A DNA stretch of 64,000 bases from NCBI GenBank assembly GCA_040403555.1, contig JBBAKN010000001.1:310001-374000 (forward strand), given 5' to 3'. The number at the start of each line of letters is the position of its first letter. Positions within the stretch are counted from its first letter, which is position 1. A program made the position numbers and the translations under genes. Shown one piece after another: positions 49,581-58,038 of this stretch. This DNA is from JAIPAN01 sp040403555. GTDB lineage: Bacteria; Bacteroidota; Bacteroidia; Sphingobacteriales; Sphingobacteriaceae. Under the pieces are notes generated by a model. That model saw nothing but the letters and a program-made list of their open reading frames with translations, was not told the origin of the DNA and ran no database searches.

Positions 49581-51188
49581 ATGAATGAGCTATTAGAACT
49601 TCTACATAATAAAACTGAAGCATTAAAAATGGGTGGAGGTGTTGAAAAAATAAAAAAGCATAAAGAAAAAGGGAAATTAACTGCTTGGGAACGCATATTT
49701 TATCTTTTGGATTTAAATACCGAATATGTGGAAATAGGCAAGTTTGCAGGTGATGGCCTTTATGAAGAAGAAGGTGGCTGTCCAAATGGAGGAGCGATTT
49801 GCGTTTTAGGGTATGTTAAAGGTAGGCTTTGTGTTATTGTTTCTAACGATGCCACTGTAAAGGCCGGTGCATGGTTTCCAATTTCAGGAAAGAAAAATCT
49901 AAGGGCCCAAGAAATTGCCATGGAAAATAGGCTTCCAATAATTTACTTAGTTGATTCAGCAGGAGTTTATTTGCCTATGCAAGATGAAATTTTCCCTGAC
50001 AAAGAGCATTTTGGACGCATATTCAGGAATAATGCTCGAATGTCTTCCATGGGAATTCCCCAATTGGCAGCAATAATGGGAAGTTGTGTTGCTGGGGGAG
50101 CTTATTTGCCGATTATGTCAGATTATGCGTTTATTGTGGAAGGAACTGGGTCCGTTTATTTAGCAGGCCCCTATTTGGTAAAATCATCCATTGGCGAAGA
50201 TGTGGATGCTGAAACTTTAGGTGGGGCATCTACACATTCAGAAATATCAGGAGTTACAGACAACAAATATCCAAACGACAAAGCATGTTTAGATGCAATA
50301 AAAAATGTAATGGATAAAATTGGGCATAATGTAAAGGCCGGTTTTGACAGAAAAGAAGCGGTTTCTACTAAATCAAAACCTGAGGAAGTATATAAAATTA
50401 TACCCTTAGACAGAACAAAACCATATAATATGCTTTCTGTATTAGAAACTATTGTTGACGAAGGCAGCCTAGAAGAATATAAACAAGAGTATGGAAAAAG
50501 CATTATCTGTGGGCTGGCTCGAATAGACGGTTGGGCTGTAGGAATAATTGCCAACCAAAGAGAAATGGTTAAAGCCAAAAAGCCAGGTGGCAAGCCAGAA
50601 CTACAAATGGGAGGCGTTATTTATAGTGACTCGGCCGATAAAACGGCTCGATTTATTATGAATTGTAACCAGCAGAAAATCCCTTTGGTGTTTTTTCAAG
50701 ATGTAACGGGCTTTATGGTTGGAAGTAGATCAGAACAAGGGGGAATAATAAAAGACGGGGCAAAAATGGTAAATGCTATGGCCAATTCAGTGGTGCCAAA
50801 GTTTACTTTTATTGTTGGCAATAGCTATGGAGCCGGCAACTACGCCATGTGTGGAAAAGCCTATGACCCACGGCTTATCTACGCTTGGCCAACCGCTCAA
50901 ATGGCCGTGATGAGTGGTGCTGCGGCGGGTAATACCTTACTGCAAATACAAGAAGCCGCATTAAAATCTAAAGGATTCGCAATCAGTGCGGAAGAAAAGA
51001 AAGAGCTTTTAGATAAAATTTTGAAGCAATATAACGAACAATTAAGTCCTTATTATGCAGCTGCCAGACTTTGGGTAGATGGTGTTATTGATCCCACCGA
51101 AACTCGTAAAATAGTGAGCATGGGAATAGAAGCTGCTAATCATGCGCCAATTACAGAACGGTATAATGTGGGTGTTATTCAGACTTAG
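49581..51188 (+). CDS. Acyl-CoA carboxylase, carboxyltransferase (beta) subunit, methylcrotonyl-CoA type
   Basis: A 535-residue two-crotonase-fold carboxyltransferase. The N-terminal half has YLVDSAGVYLPMQDEIFPDK and HFGRIFRNNARMSSM with MGSCVAGGAYLPIMSD, a pattern typical of methylcrotonyl-CoA carboxylase beta rather than propionyl-CoA carboxylase. The C-terminal half has FQDVTGFMVGSRSEQGGII and IVGNSYGAGNYAMCGKAYDP. It needs a biotin carboxylase/biotin carrier subunit, which is not encoded nearby. It is divergent from the acyl-CoA dehydrogenase operon across 212 A+T-rich bases with no evident TAnnTTTG element. Confidence 0.9.
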   Translation: MNELLELLHNKTEALKMGGGVEKIKKHKEKGKLTAWERIFYLLDLNTEYVEIGKFAGDGLYEEEGGCPNGGAICVLGYVKGRLCVIVSNDATVKAGAWFPISGKKNLRAQEIAMENRLPIIYLVDSAGVYLPMQDEIFPDKEHFGRIFRNNARMSSMGIPQLAAIMGSCVAGGAYLPIMSDYAFIVEGTGSVYLAGPYLVKSSIGEDVDAETLGGASTHSEISGVTDNKYPNDKACLDAIKNVMDKIGHNVKAGFDRKEAVSTKSKPEEVYKIIPLDRTKPYNMLSVLETIVDEGSLEEYKQEYGKSIICGLARIDGWAVGIIANQREMVKAKKPGGKPELQMGGVIYSDSADKTARFIMNCNQQKIPLVFFQDVTGFMVGSRSEQGGIIKDGAKMVNAMANSVVPKFTFIVGNSYGAGNYAMCGKAYDPRLIYAWPTAQMAVMSGAAAGNTLLQIQEAALKSKGFAISAEEKKELLDKILKQYNEQLSPYYAAARLWVDGVIDPTETRKIVSMGIEAANHAPITERYNVGVIQT

Positions 51189-51342
51189 TGAAATCATTAT
51201 TTTTAAAGATTTTTTTACCTCTTTAAATAAATTTATTATCTGTTAAAACAAGTGAATATTAAATCACCAATAGGATGTAGCCAGGTGGTTTACATGAAGC
51301 ATATTTTGAAACAAAACCGTATATTTAAAAAAACTTAAATCC

Positions 51343-51810
51343 ATGCTCCAACGTATTCAAACCATGTGGCTTTTTTTAGCAAGCACTGCATTGTTTGCAC
51401 TTTTCCTATTCCCAACCGTACAATGGTTGGGCGTAGATGGCAAGGCACATGCCGCCAAAGTAACCGGAGTATATGAAGGGCTGCAACAGCAAGTGGTACA
51501 AACCCAGCCCTTTACCTTATTAACCATTTTCTGCGTACTATTGGCCGTATTTCCTTTTGTAATTATATTTTTCTACCAAAACCGTCCCTTGCAAATTAAG
51601 TTATGTTATTTGGGTATTATAGCTGTTTTGGGCTTCAGCTTTTGGTTGGCTAAAACCATTCAACAAGTAGCCGATACACCTAACTTTACAAGCGATAATT
51701 ACGGCATTGGCGCCATGCTCCCATCTATCGCCGTATTGCTGTTTATTTTGGCCATTAGAGGCATCCGAAAAGATGAAAACCTCATCCGCTCGGCCGACCG
51801 TTTGCGCTAA
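51343..51810 (+). CDS. DUF4293-like small membrane protein
   Basis: A 155-residue protein with four membrane segments (about 7-25, 58-76, 84-103 and 122-139). It begins MLQRIQTMWLFLAS and ends NLIRSADRLR, both of which I recall as typical of the DUF4293 family of Bacteroidota. The family has no known function. It lies just outside the A+T-rich acyl-CoA block and 73 nt before the DEAD-box helicase gene, which has its own promoter. Confidence 0.8.
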   Translation: MLQRIQTMWLFLASTALFALFLFPTVQWLGVDGKAHAAKVTGVYEGLQQQVVQTQPFTLLTIFCVLLAVFPFVIIFFYQNRPLQIKLCYLGIIAVLGFSFWLAKTIQQVADTPNFTSDNYGIGAMLPSIAVLLFILAIRGIRKDENLIRSADRLR

Positions 51811-51836
51811 GTGCTTAAAAATCCAATAATTAACCA

Positions 51837-51844
51837 TACCTTTG
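51837..51844 (+). promoter_or_regulatory. -7 promoter element for the DEAD-box helicase gene
   Basis: TACCTTTG matches TAnnTTTG, 39 nt before the ATG. The expected leader contains a perfect hairpin, TTCCGGC (51851-51857) with GCCGGAA (51864-51870). Confidence 0.55.
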
Positions 51845-51850
51845 CAGCAA

Positions 51851-51870
51851 TTCCGGCAATGAGGCCGGAA
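51851..51870 (+). promoter_or_regulatory. Leader hairpin of the DEAD-box helicase gene
   Basis: TTCCGGC pairs with GCCGGAA through 7 bp around AATGAG, 13 nt before the start codon. It may influence translation or RNA stability, for example in cold. Confidence 0.4.
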
Positions 51871-51883
51871 CTTATATATTATC

Positions 51884-53806
51884 ATGAACCCATTTAGTAC
51901 CTTGGGTATCCGTCATGATATTGTTAATGCCATTACTGAACTAGGGTTTGAAAACCCTACACCGATCCAGGAACAAGCCATCCCGGTATTACTTTCAGGC
52001 AGCAACGATTTTGTCGGATTAGCTCAAACCGGAACCGGAAAGACCGCAGCATTTGGTCTTCCATTGTTAGAATTACTGGACTTTTCTCAAAACTACCCTC
52101 AGGCATTAATATTATGCCCAACTAGGGAGCTTTGTTTACAAATTACCAACGATTTAAAAAATTACTCTAAAAATGTACCCGATGTACACGTAGTTGCCGT
52201 TTACGGTGGCGCCGCCATCTCCGATCAATTACGCCAAATTAAACGTGGTGTACAAATTGTAGTGGCTACACCGGGCCGTATGTTAGATATTATTAACCGC
52301 AAAGCGGTTGATTTTACCAAAGTAAAATATGTAGTGTTAGATGAGGCTGATGAAATGCTTAATATGGGCTTTCAGGAAGACATCGACCAGATTTTATTTA
52401 CCACACCAGAAGATAAAAAAACCTGGTTATTTTCGGCTACCATGCCGGGCGAAGTACGTCGTATCGCAAAAAAGTATATGACCGACCCGTTCGAATTAAC
52501 GATGGGAACGAAAAATACCGGTAACGTAAATATTGAACACGAATATTATGTGGTGAAAGCCCGCGATAAATATGCGGCCTTTAAACGTATTGTAGATTTT
52601 AACCCCGAAATTTTTGGTATCGTATTTTGCCGTACCAAAATAGAAACACAAGAAATTGCCGAGGCTTTAATGAAAGATGGCTATAATGCCGATTCATTGC
52701 ATGGCGATTTATCACAACAACAACGTGACCGTGTAATGAAACGCTACCGCGACCGTAGTTTGCAGTTATTAATTGCAACCGATGTAGCGGCTCGTGGTAT
52801 CGACGTAAACGACGTAACACACGTAATTAATTACTCTTTGCCTGATGAGATTGAAAACTATACCCACCGAAGTGGCCGTACGGCCCGTGCTGGTAAATCA
52901 GGTATTTCAATTGCCATTATCAATTCGAAAGAATCAGGTAAAATTCGTCAGATTGAACGTGTAATTGGTAAGCAATTTACCAAAGCTGAAATTCCTAGTG
53001 GTTTTGATGTATGTGAAAAACAATTGTTTGGCTTGGTACACAAAGTGCATAATGTATCGGTAAGTGAAGATCAAATTGAACAATACTTACCTCGTATTAT
53101 GGAGGAGTTTAAAGATTTAGATAAAGAAGAAATTATTAAACGCTTTGCATCTTTAGAATTCAACCGTTTCTTAGACTATTATAAAAACGCTCCAGATTTA
53201 AATGCTTCAGCTGAAGATAGTGGTAGAGGCGAACGTGGCGACAAATTTGGTAGAACCGCATTTAAGAGTGATTTCACTAGATTGTTTATCAACTTAGGTT
53301 CGGTAGATGATTTTAGCCGTGGCGATATGCTCGGATTTATTTGCAACCAAGCTAAAATTAGTGGCAAAACAATTGGTAAAATTGATTTAAAGGGTGTATA
53401 TACCTTCTTTGAAGTTGAAAACGAATTTGCCGATAAAGTACAACAAGAATTTAGCAAAAATATAGAATTCCAAGGCCGTCCTGTACGTGTAGAACTAGCC
53501 GGAGATCGTGGCCTAGAAGGTGGCGGTGGTGGTGGTAATCGTCCTCGTGGCGGTGGTGGTGGTGGCAGCTACCGCGGAAACAGCGGTGGTGGTGGTGGCT
53601 ATCGTGGAAACAGCGGCGGTGGTTATCGTGGAAATAGCGGTGGCGGAAGTGGAAGACGTGAAGGCGGAGGTGGCTATGGTGGTGGTGGAACACGTGAGGG
53701 AGGCAGCAGCAACAGCGGTGGCAATCGCGAAGGCGGTAGCGGCGGCGGTTTCCGCGATTTCTCTGGTAAAACCCGAGAAGAACGCTCTAATAGAAAAAAA
53801 CGCTAA
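51884..53806 (+). CDS. DEAD-box RNA helicase with DbpA-type RNA-binding domain and Gly-rich tail
   Basis: The 640-residue helicase has all core motifs: Q motif (GFENPTPIQEQAIP), AQTGTGKTAAF, PTRELCLQI, TPGRMLD, LDEADEML, FSATMPGEV, IATDVAARGIDV and HRSGRTARAG. A DbpA-like RNA-binding domain (about 465-540, FTRLFINLGSVDDFSRGDM to GRPVRVELA) follows. A Gly/Arg-rich tail of about 95 residues has GGGGGG runs and RG repeats. DbpA-like domains direct helicases to 23S rRNA, so a role in 50S assembly or cold adaptation is likely. The gene has its own promoter, a leader hairpin and a terminator. Confidence 0.95.
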   Translation: MNPFSTLGIRHDIVNAITELGFENPTPIQEQAIPVLLSGSNDFVGLAQTGTGKTAAFGLPLLELLDFSQNYPQALILCPTRELCLQITNDLKNYSKNVPDVHVVAVYGGAAISDQLRQIKRGVQIVVATPGRMLDIINRKAVDFTKVKYVVLDEADEMLNMGFQEDIDQILFTTPEDKKTWLFSATMPGEVRRIAKKYMTDPFELTMGTKNTGNVNIEHEYYVVKARDKYAAFKRIVDFNPEIFGIVFCRTKIETQEIAEALMKDGYNADSLHGDLSQQQRDRVMKRYRDRSLQLLIATDVAARGIDVNDVTHVINYSLPDEIENYTHRSGRTARAGKSGISIAIINSKESGKIRQIERVIGKQFTKAEIPSGFDVCEKQLFGLVHKVHNVSVSEDQIEQYLPRIMEEFKDLDKEEIIKRFASLEFNRFLDYYKNAPDLNASAEDSGRGERGDKFGRTAFKSDFTRLFINLGSVDDFSRGDMLGFICNQAKISGKTIGKIDLKGVYTFFEVENEFADKVQQEFSKNIEFQGRPVRVELAGDRGLEGGGGGGNRPRGGGGGGSYRGNSGGGGGYRGNSGGGYRGNSGGGSGRREGGGGYGGGGTREGGSSNSGGNREGGSGGGFRDFSGKTREERSNRKKR

Positions 53807-53807
53807 T

Positions 53808-53842
53808 AAAAAAATCCCCTCGAATTTCGAGGGGATTTTTTT
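53808..53842 (+). terminator. Bidirectional terminator after the helicase gene
   Basis: AAAATCCCCTCGAA and TTCGAGGGGATTTT form a long perfect stem with T-runs on both flanks. It serves the helicase gene and the convergent DUF6370-like gene, whose stop lies within 5 nt. Confidence 0.92.
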
Positions 53843-53846
53843 ATGC

Positions 53847-54161
53847 TTAGTTGGGTAGCAATTTAAAATAAGTAGCTTTAAATCTACCTTTTACTATTTT
53901 TCCTTTTACCTCTGCTTTCCGTATGGCTTGGCAAAATCCATCTTTTGAATGGGCATCGCCGTGTTCATCAATAGAGGTACCATCTACAAAATAGGCCTTT
54001 CCATTAATTCGTACTACTAAATCGCAGCTTTTCCCTTTCAGGCCAAAATTACATTCACCACAAGAGGCTTCTACAATTGTTGGCTTAGGGTTAGACTTTT
54101 TTTCTTGTGCCCTTAGCGATAAAGCTGCGGCAAAAAAGAATAGTGTGAAAATATATCTCAT
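53847..54161 (-). CDS. DUF6370-like small exported protein
   Basis: A 104-residue protein with a signal peptide (about 1-18, cleavage near LRAQ). The mature part has paired cysteines in EASCGECNFGLKGKSCDL and later DGFCQAIRKAEV, and ends GRFKATYFKLLP. I recall this pattern as the DUF6370 family. The four cysteines could form two disulphides or bind a metal in the periplasm. The function is unknown. It lies 4 nt after the gpsA stop, so it is probably the second gene of a gpsA unit. Confidence 0.78.
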   Translation of the reverse strand: MRYIFTLFFFAAALSLRAQEKKSNPKPTIVEASCGECNFGLKGKSCDLVVRINGKAYFVDGTSIDEHGDAHSKDGFCQAIRKAEVKGKIVKGRFKATYFKLLPN

Positions 54162-54165
54162 AAGT

Positions 54166-55164
54166 TTAAGTTAATTCTTCGGTAAGTAAACGCATTTCTA
54201 AAAAGGCAGAATGCCCTTCGTATAAAATAGCATAAACGGCACGGCAAATAGGCGTATTTACTTTATATTGTTTATTAATTTGGTGCAGACAGCTTACTGC
54301 ATAATAGCCTTCGGCAATCATATTCATCTCTAATTGGGCTGATTTTACGGTATAGCCCTTACCTATCATGGTGCCAAACGTACGGTTACGGCTAAATTGC
54401 GAATAAGCGGTTACTAGTAAATCGCCTAAATAAGCCGATTCATTAATATCGCGATTAATGGGATGCACCACATCTACAAAGCGACTAATTTCTCGAATAG
54501 CATTGGCAATTAATACCGCTTGAAAATTATCTCCATACCCCAAGCCATGGCAAATACCACTGGCTACTGCATAAATATTTTTTAAAACTGCGGCGTACTC
54601 GGTACCATAAATATCTTCCGATACATTGGTTTTAATAGAACGTGTAGCCAACATAGCCGCAAATTGTTCAGCTAATGTGATGTCAGGAGAAGCTATGGTA
54701 AGGTAGGATAATTTTTCTAGCGCCACCTCTTCGGCATGGCATGGACCACTAATGACCAAAATATCTTGCAAATGCACATGATAGTGTTGGTTCAAAAATT
54801 CTCCAATAATTTGGTTCTCCTCAGGCACAATACCTTTAATGGCCGAGATGACTTTTTTTCCTTTAAAGTCTTCGGGAGTAATACCGCTTAAAGCTTCTTT
54901 TAAAAAAGCAGCCGGTACACAAAGCAAAACAAAATCGGCTTTAGCTATGGTTGCTTTTAAATCGGTACTTACATTAGCTTCGGGGAGTTGAATAGCCACC
55001 GAACTTAAATAGCGTGGGTTGTGCTTATACTTTTGTACGTGTGCTACAGAATCGGGACAACGCATCCACCAAAAAATTTCTTTTGGCATGGGGTTATCCG
55101 ACAGCATTTTAATAATGGCTGTTGCCCAACTTCCTCCGCCTACGACCGCAATTTTAGGTTTCAT
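54166..55164 (-). CDS. gpsA: Glycerol-3-phosphate dehydrogenase [NAD(P)+]
   Basis: The 332-residue enzyme reduces dihydroxyacetone phosphate to sn-glycerol 3-phosphate for phospholipid synthesis. The N-terminal dinucleotide fold has VVGGGSWATAIIKML. The C-terminal domain has the catalytic Lys in EYAAVLKNIYAVASGI and VISGPCHAEEVALEKLS, close to the family GPxxAxEV motif. KNIYAVASGICHGLGYGDN and RNRTFGTMIGKG are also typical. It is followed on the same strand by the DUF6370-like gene. Confidence 0.94.
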   Translation of the reverse strand: MKPKIAVVGGGSWATAIIKMLSDNPMPKEIFWWMRCPDSVAHVQKYKHNPRYLSSVAIQLPEANVSTDLKATIAKADFVLLCVPAAFLKEALSGITPEDFKGKKVISAIKGIVPEENQIIGEFLNQHYHVHLQDILVISGPCHAEEVALEKLSYLTIASPDITLAEQFAAMLATRSIKTNVSEDIYGTEYAAVLKNIYAVASGICHGLGYGDNFQAVLIANAIREISRFVDVVHPINRDINESAYLGDLLVTAYSQFSRNRTFGTMIGKGYTVKSAQLEMNMIAEGYYAVSCLHQINKQYKVNTPICRAVYAILYEGHSAFLEMRLLTEELT

Positions 55165-55181
55165 GTATGTGAATAAAAAAA

Positions 55182-55216
55182 ATCCCCCTTTAGGAGATAT
55201 ACTCTGTAAAGGGGGA
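55182..55216 (-). terminator. Intrinsic terminator after the efflux operon
   Basis: On the reverse strand TCCCCCTTTA and TAAAGGGGGA pair around a 15-nt loop and are followed by eight T, 23 nt after the adaptor gene's stop. It separates the efflux pair from gpsA. Confidence 0.85.
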
Positions 55217-55238
55217 CAAGTTACGTAATTTTTAAAAA

Positions 55239-56591
55239 TTACTCTTTCTTGGTGCCGGTTAGTAGTTTTTCTTTGTCTACTTTCTTAACAGTCATTTTAT
55301 CTTTTAATGTTTTAGAAATGGCTGTAAACGGACGAGAAACAATTTCTTCGCCTGCTTTTAATCCACTCAATACTTGAATGTAGGTATCGTCTTGAATACC
55401 GGTTTTCACTTCTACTTGTTTTACCTTGCCATCTTTGTACACAAATACATATTCTTTAATTGGTGCATCAAAGCTTGCTTTTTTATCTTCGGTATCACTA
55501 GTACTGCTACTTTCGGCATTTGCTTTTTTCTTATCCTCTTCACGGGTGGTAACCGATTGTATGGGAACCGTTAGTCCATTTACCTCATTGGTTTTAATGT
55601 CAACTGTTGCCGATAAACCCGGGCGAAATGGAGATGCCTTTTGATTTCCAGCAGCTAGACTAGCATAGGATTCGGGTAGTATACGCACCTTTACGGTAAA
55701 ATTGGTTACCTGATCGGCACTTCCGCCCAATACATTGGCCGAACTAGCAATCTCGGTTACTACTCCTTTAAATTTCTGACCTTGAAAGGCATCCACTTCA
55801 ATGTCAGCAGGATCGTTTAAACTTACTCGGTTGATATCGCTCTCGTTTACATCCACACTTACTTCCATAGACGAGAGATTAGAAATACGCATAATTTCGG
55901 TACCCGCCATTTGTGCGGTTCCTACTACACGTTCGCCCAGCTCTACCGATAGTTTAGATACTACGCCATCTACCGGAGCATAAATGGTGGTTTTAGCTAA
56001 GTTATCGCCAGCCTCTTTTACTACTGCCGATGATTGTTGTACACCATAACCCGAACCAATCACATTTTGGCGGGCCGATTCTAAGTTAGCACGTGCACTT
56101 TCGTACTCGGCATTAGCTGCATCGAATTCCGATGCAGAAATTACCTTTTTCTGGAATAATTCTTGATTGCGTTTAAAACGAGCTTCGTTGTTTTTAAAGT
56201 TGGCTTCTGCTTGTTTTAATTGTTGTTTTACAGATGCTAAACTTGCTTTTTGGCTGTTTAATGAAGCTACTGCACGATCATAGCCCGATTTTAAAATATC
56301 TGGACGTACTTTACAAAGCAATTGGCCTTTCTTTACCACATCACCTTCTTTTACTAAAAGTTCTACAACCTCACCCGAAACTTCCGAACTCAGTTTTACT
56401 TCAATTTCTGGCTGTACTTTACCACTAGCCGAAACCGTTTCGGTAATAATACGAGATTCTGCTTTGTCTACCGCCACTTCGGTAACATCGCCTTTACCAA
56501 AAAAGCCTAATTTATTTCCGGCTACGGCAATTACCAATAAGACCCCAAGGCCTATTAATACATATTTTAACGTGTTTTTTTTCTGTGCCAT
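55239..56591 (-). CDS. Efflux periplasmic adaptor subunit (HlyD/MacA family)
   Basis: A 450-residue membrane fusion protein with one N-terminal membrane helix (about 10-27). It has a biotinyl-lipoyl-like half motif (SGKVQPEIEVKLSSEVSG), a long coiled-coil hairpin (about 105-180, rich in Ala/Gln/Lys), the returning half motif (IYAPVDGVVSKLSVELGERV) and beta-barrel/membrane-proximal domains. A Ser/Lys/Asp-rich insertion lies at about 355-375. It links an inner-membrane pump with TolC. The TolC gene is 21 nt upstream, but no pump gene (MacB or RND type) adjoins. The start agrees with the membrane segment. Confidence 0.9.
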   Translation of the reverse strand: MAQKKNTLKYVLIGLGVLLVIAVAGNKLGFFGKGDVTEVAVDKAESRIITETVSASGKVQPEIEVKLSSEVSGEVVELLVKEGDVVKKGQLLCKVRPDILKSGYDRAVASLNSQKASLASVKQQLKQAEANFKNNEARFKRNQELFQKKVISASEFDAANAEYESARANLESARQNVIGSGYGVQQSSAVVKEAGDNLAKTTIYAPVDGVVSKLSVELGERVVGTAQMAGTEIMRISNLSSMEVSVDVNESDINRVSLNDPADIEVDAFQGQKFKGVVTEIASSANVLGGSADQVTNFTVKVRILPESYASLAAGNQKASPFRPGLSATVDIKTNEVNGLTVPIQSVTTREEDKKKANAESSSTSDTEDKKASFDAPIKEYVFVYKDGKVKQVEVKTGIQDDTYIQVLSGLKAGEEIVSRPFTAISKTLKDKMTVKKVDKEKLLTGTKKE

Positions 56592-56612
56592 GTTGTATGG
56601 ATGTTGGTGTTA

Positions 56613-57977
56613 TTAAAAATTAATGGGTTTACCTAAGTAGAAATCTATCACCTTAGTTTTAAATAGTAAGTCGTATTTAGCCTGAATGACATCAAAAGCG
56701 GCTTTATTTAAATTTACTTGGGTTTGGTAATAATCTAGGGTATTTACCAATCCCACAGTATAGCGTTGTTCTACTACATTAAATGCGTCTTTTGATGAAT
56801 TATAGGCGCTTTGAGTAGACTCGAAACGCTTTTGGGCGGCTTTTAAATCATACAAAGCTTGGTTAATTACTTTATTTAAGTTGTTTTTGGCCAATTGCTC
56901 AGAAAGAGTAGCATTTTGATACGAAATTTTGGCTCTATTGACCACACTACGAGCCTGATTACCATTCCAAAGTGGAATACTTAAGCTCATACCCACACCT
57001 CGGCTATAGTTACTGCTTAGTTGGTCGTTTAAAGGTATCTTTTCAAATGCAGGAGGATTACTGCCAGATATTAACTGCATTCTTCCGCTAGAATAACCCG
57101 TACTTAAATTACCTCCAAAACTGATACGTGGAGAAAATCCACCTCTAGCTACCGAAACTCCTTTTTTGGCAGCTAAGGTTCGGTATTCAGCTAATTTGAT
57201 ATCTGGATAAGAAGCCAAAGCCGTTTGGTAAACCGTATTGGCTTCGTAAGTATTTTCTGAGGCTTTTAAGGCATCTACCATTGGTTTTTCTACCTCAAAT
57301 GGGCTACCCGGATCACGTTCTAACAATTGCGCCAAATTTAAAAAGGCTAAATCCGATTGGTTTTGGGCATTGGTTAAGTTTAAATCGGCATTGGCAAATT
57401 GTGCCTTTGCTTGTGATAGATCGGCTAAGGTTTTGTTACCCACATCAAATAATTTTTGTTCGCGATCTAATTGCATACGGGCAAAGGTGACTTGCTGCTT
57501 GGCAGTTTCTACCAAATCTTGGGCATTTAATACTTGCAAATACGTACTTACAACATTTAGAATTAAATCATTTTTGGCCTTTTCGGCATTGCTTTTATCG
57601 GCAGCTAATAAATATTTGTTTTGCGAAATTTGATTAATGCGCTGAAAGCCCTGAAATAACACCACCGAAGAGCTCAAACTTCCATTACCCGAAGTTACAC
57701 TCTGATCAAAGGCTTGGCCAGAAAGCTGGTCGAAACTACGGCCTAAACTATAATTTAAATTACTATTCGCATTCAAGCTTGGCGTGAGGGCCCACTTAGA
57801 TTGTTTGTATTCTTCTGCTGTTAAAGCTACATTTAACTTAGCTTGTTTTAACTGGATATTGTTGGTAAGCGCTAAATTTACCGCCTGCTCTAAGGTAATT
57901 TTCTCTTGTGCTTGGCTCTGGCTAAGGCCTAAAAATAATGCGCAGACCAAAAAAAGGGAGCTAGATTTAAAATTCAT
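56613..57977 (-). CDS. TolC-family outer-membrane efflux protein
   Basis: The 454-residue protein has a signal peptide (about 1-23, cleavage near SQAQ). Two outer-membrane-efflux repeats follow, starting ITLEQAVNLALTNNIQLKQA and again near AYPDIKLAEYRTLAAKKGV, with long Ala/Gln/Asn-rich helices. The C-terminus YDLLFKTKVIDFYLGKPI is family-typical. It would form the outer-membrane channel of a tripartite pump with the adaptor encoded 21 nt downstream. The divergent polysaccharide deacetylase gene starts about 60 bp away. Confidence 0.92.
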   Translation of the reverse strand: MNFKSSSLFLVCALFLGLSQSQAQEKITLEQAVNLALTNNIQLKQAKLNVALTAEEYKQSKWALTPSLNANSNLNYSLGRSFDQLSGQAFDQSVTSGNGSLSSSVVLFQGFQRINQISQNKYLLAADKSNAEKAKNDLILNVVSTYLQVLNAQDLVETAKQQVTFARMQLDREQKLFDVGNKTLADLSQAKAQFANADLNLTNAQNQSDLAFLNLAQLLERDPGSPFEVEKPMVDALKASENTYEANTVYQTALASYPDIKLAEYRTLAAKKGVSVARGGFSPRISFGGNLSTGYSSGRMQLISGSNPPAFEKIPLNDQLSSNYSRGVGMSLSIPLWNGNQARSVVNRAKISYQNATLSEQLAKNNLNKVINQALYDLKAAQKRFESTQSAYNSSKDAFNVVEQRYTVGLVNTLDYYQTQVNLNKAAFDVIQAKYDLLFKTKVIDFYLGKPINF

Positions 57978-58011
57978 AGTGGGTGCTTCTAAAAATTATC
58001 AATACATGTTT

Positions 58012-58019
58012 TATCTTCG
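58012..58019 (+). promoter_or_regulatory. -7-like element for the polysaccharide deacetylase gene
   Basis: TATCTTCG is one base off TAnnTTTG and lies 19 nt before the ATG at 58039. The same octamer occurs in the promoter of the TonB-dependent receptor gene. Confidence 0.35.
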
Positions 58020-58038
58020 TACGCAAATTGAACAAAGA

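Noticed and set aside
46636..51188. Genomic island flanked by mobile elements
   Set aside because: Composition suggests transfer, but no integrase, transposase, direct repeat or tRNA boundary is visible at either edge.
53451..53693. His-rich reverse-strand frame opposite the helicase tail
   Set aside because: It is the complement of the Gly-rich GGT/GGC codons of the helicase C-terminus, with no independent start signal.
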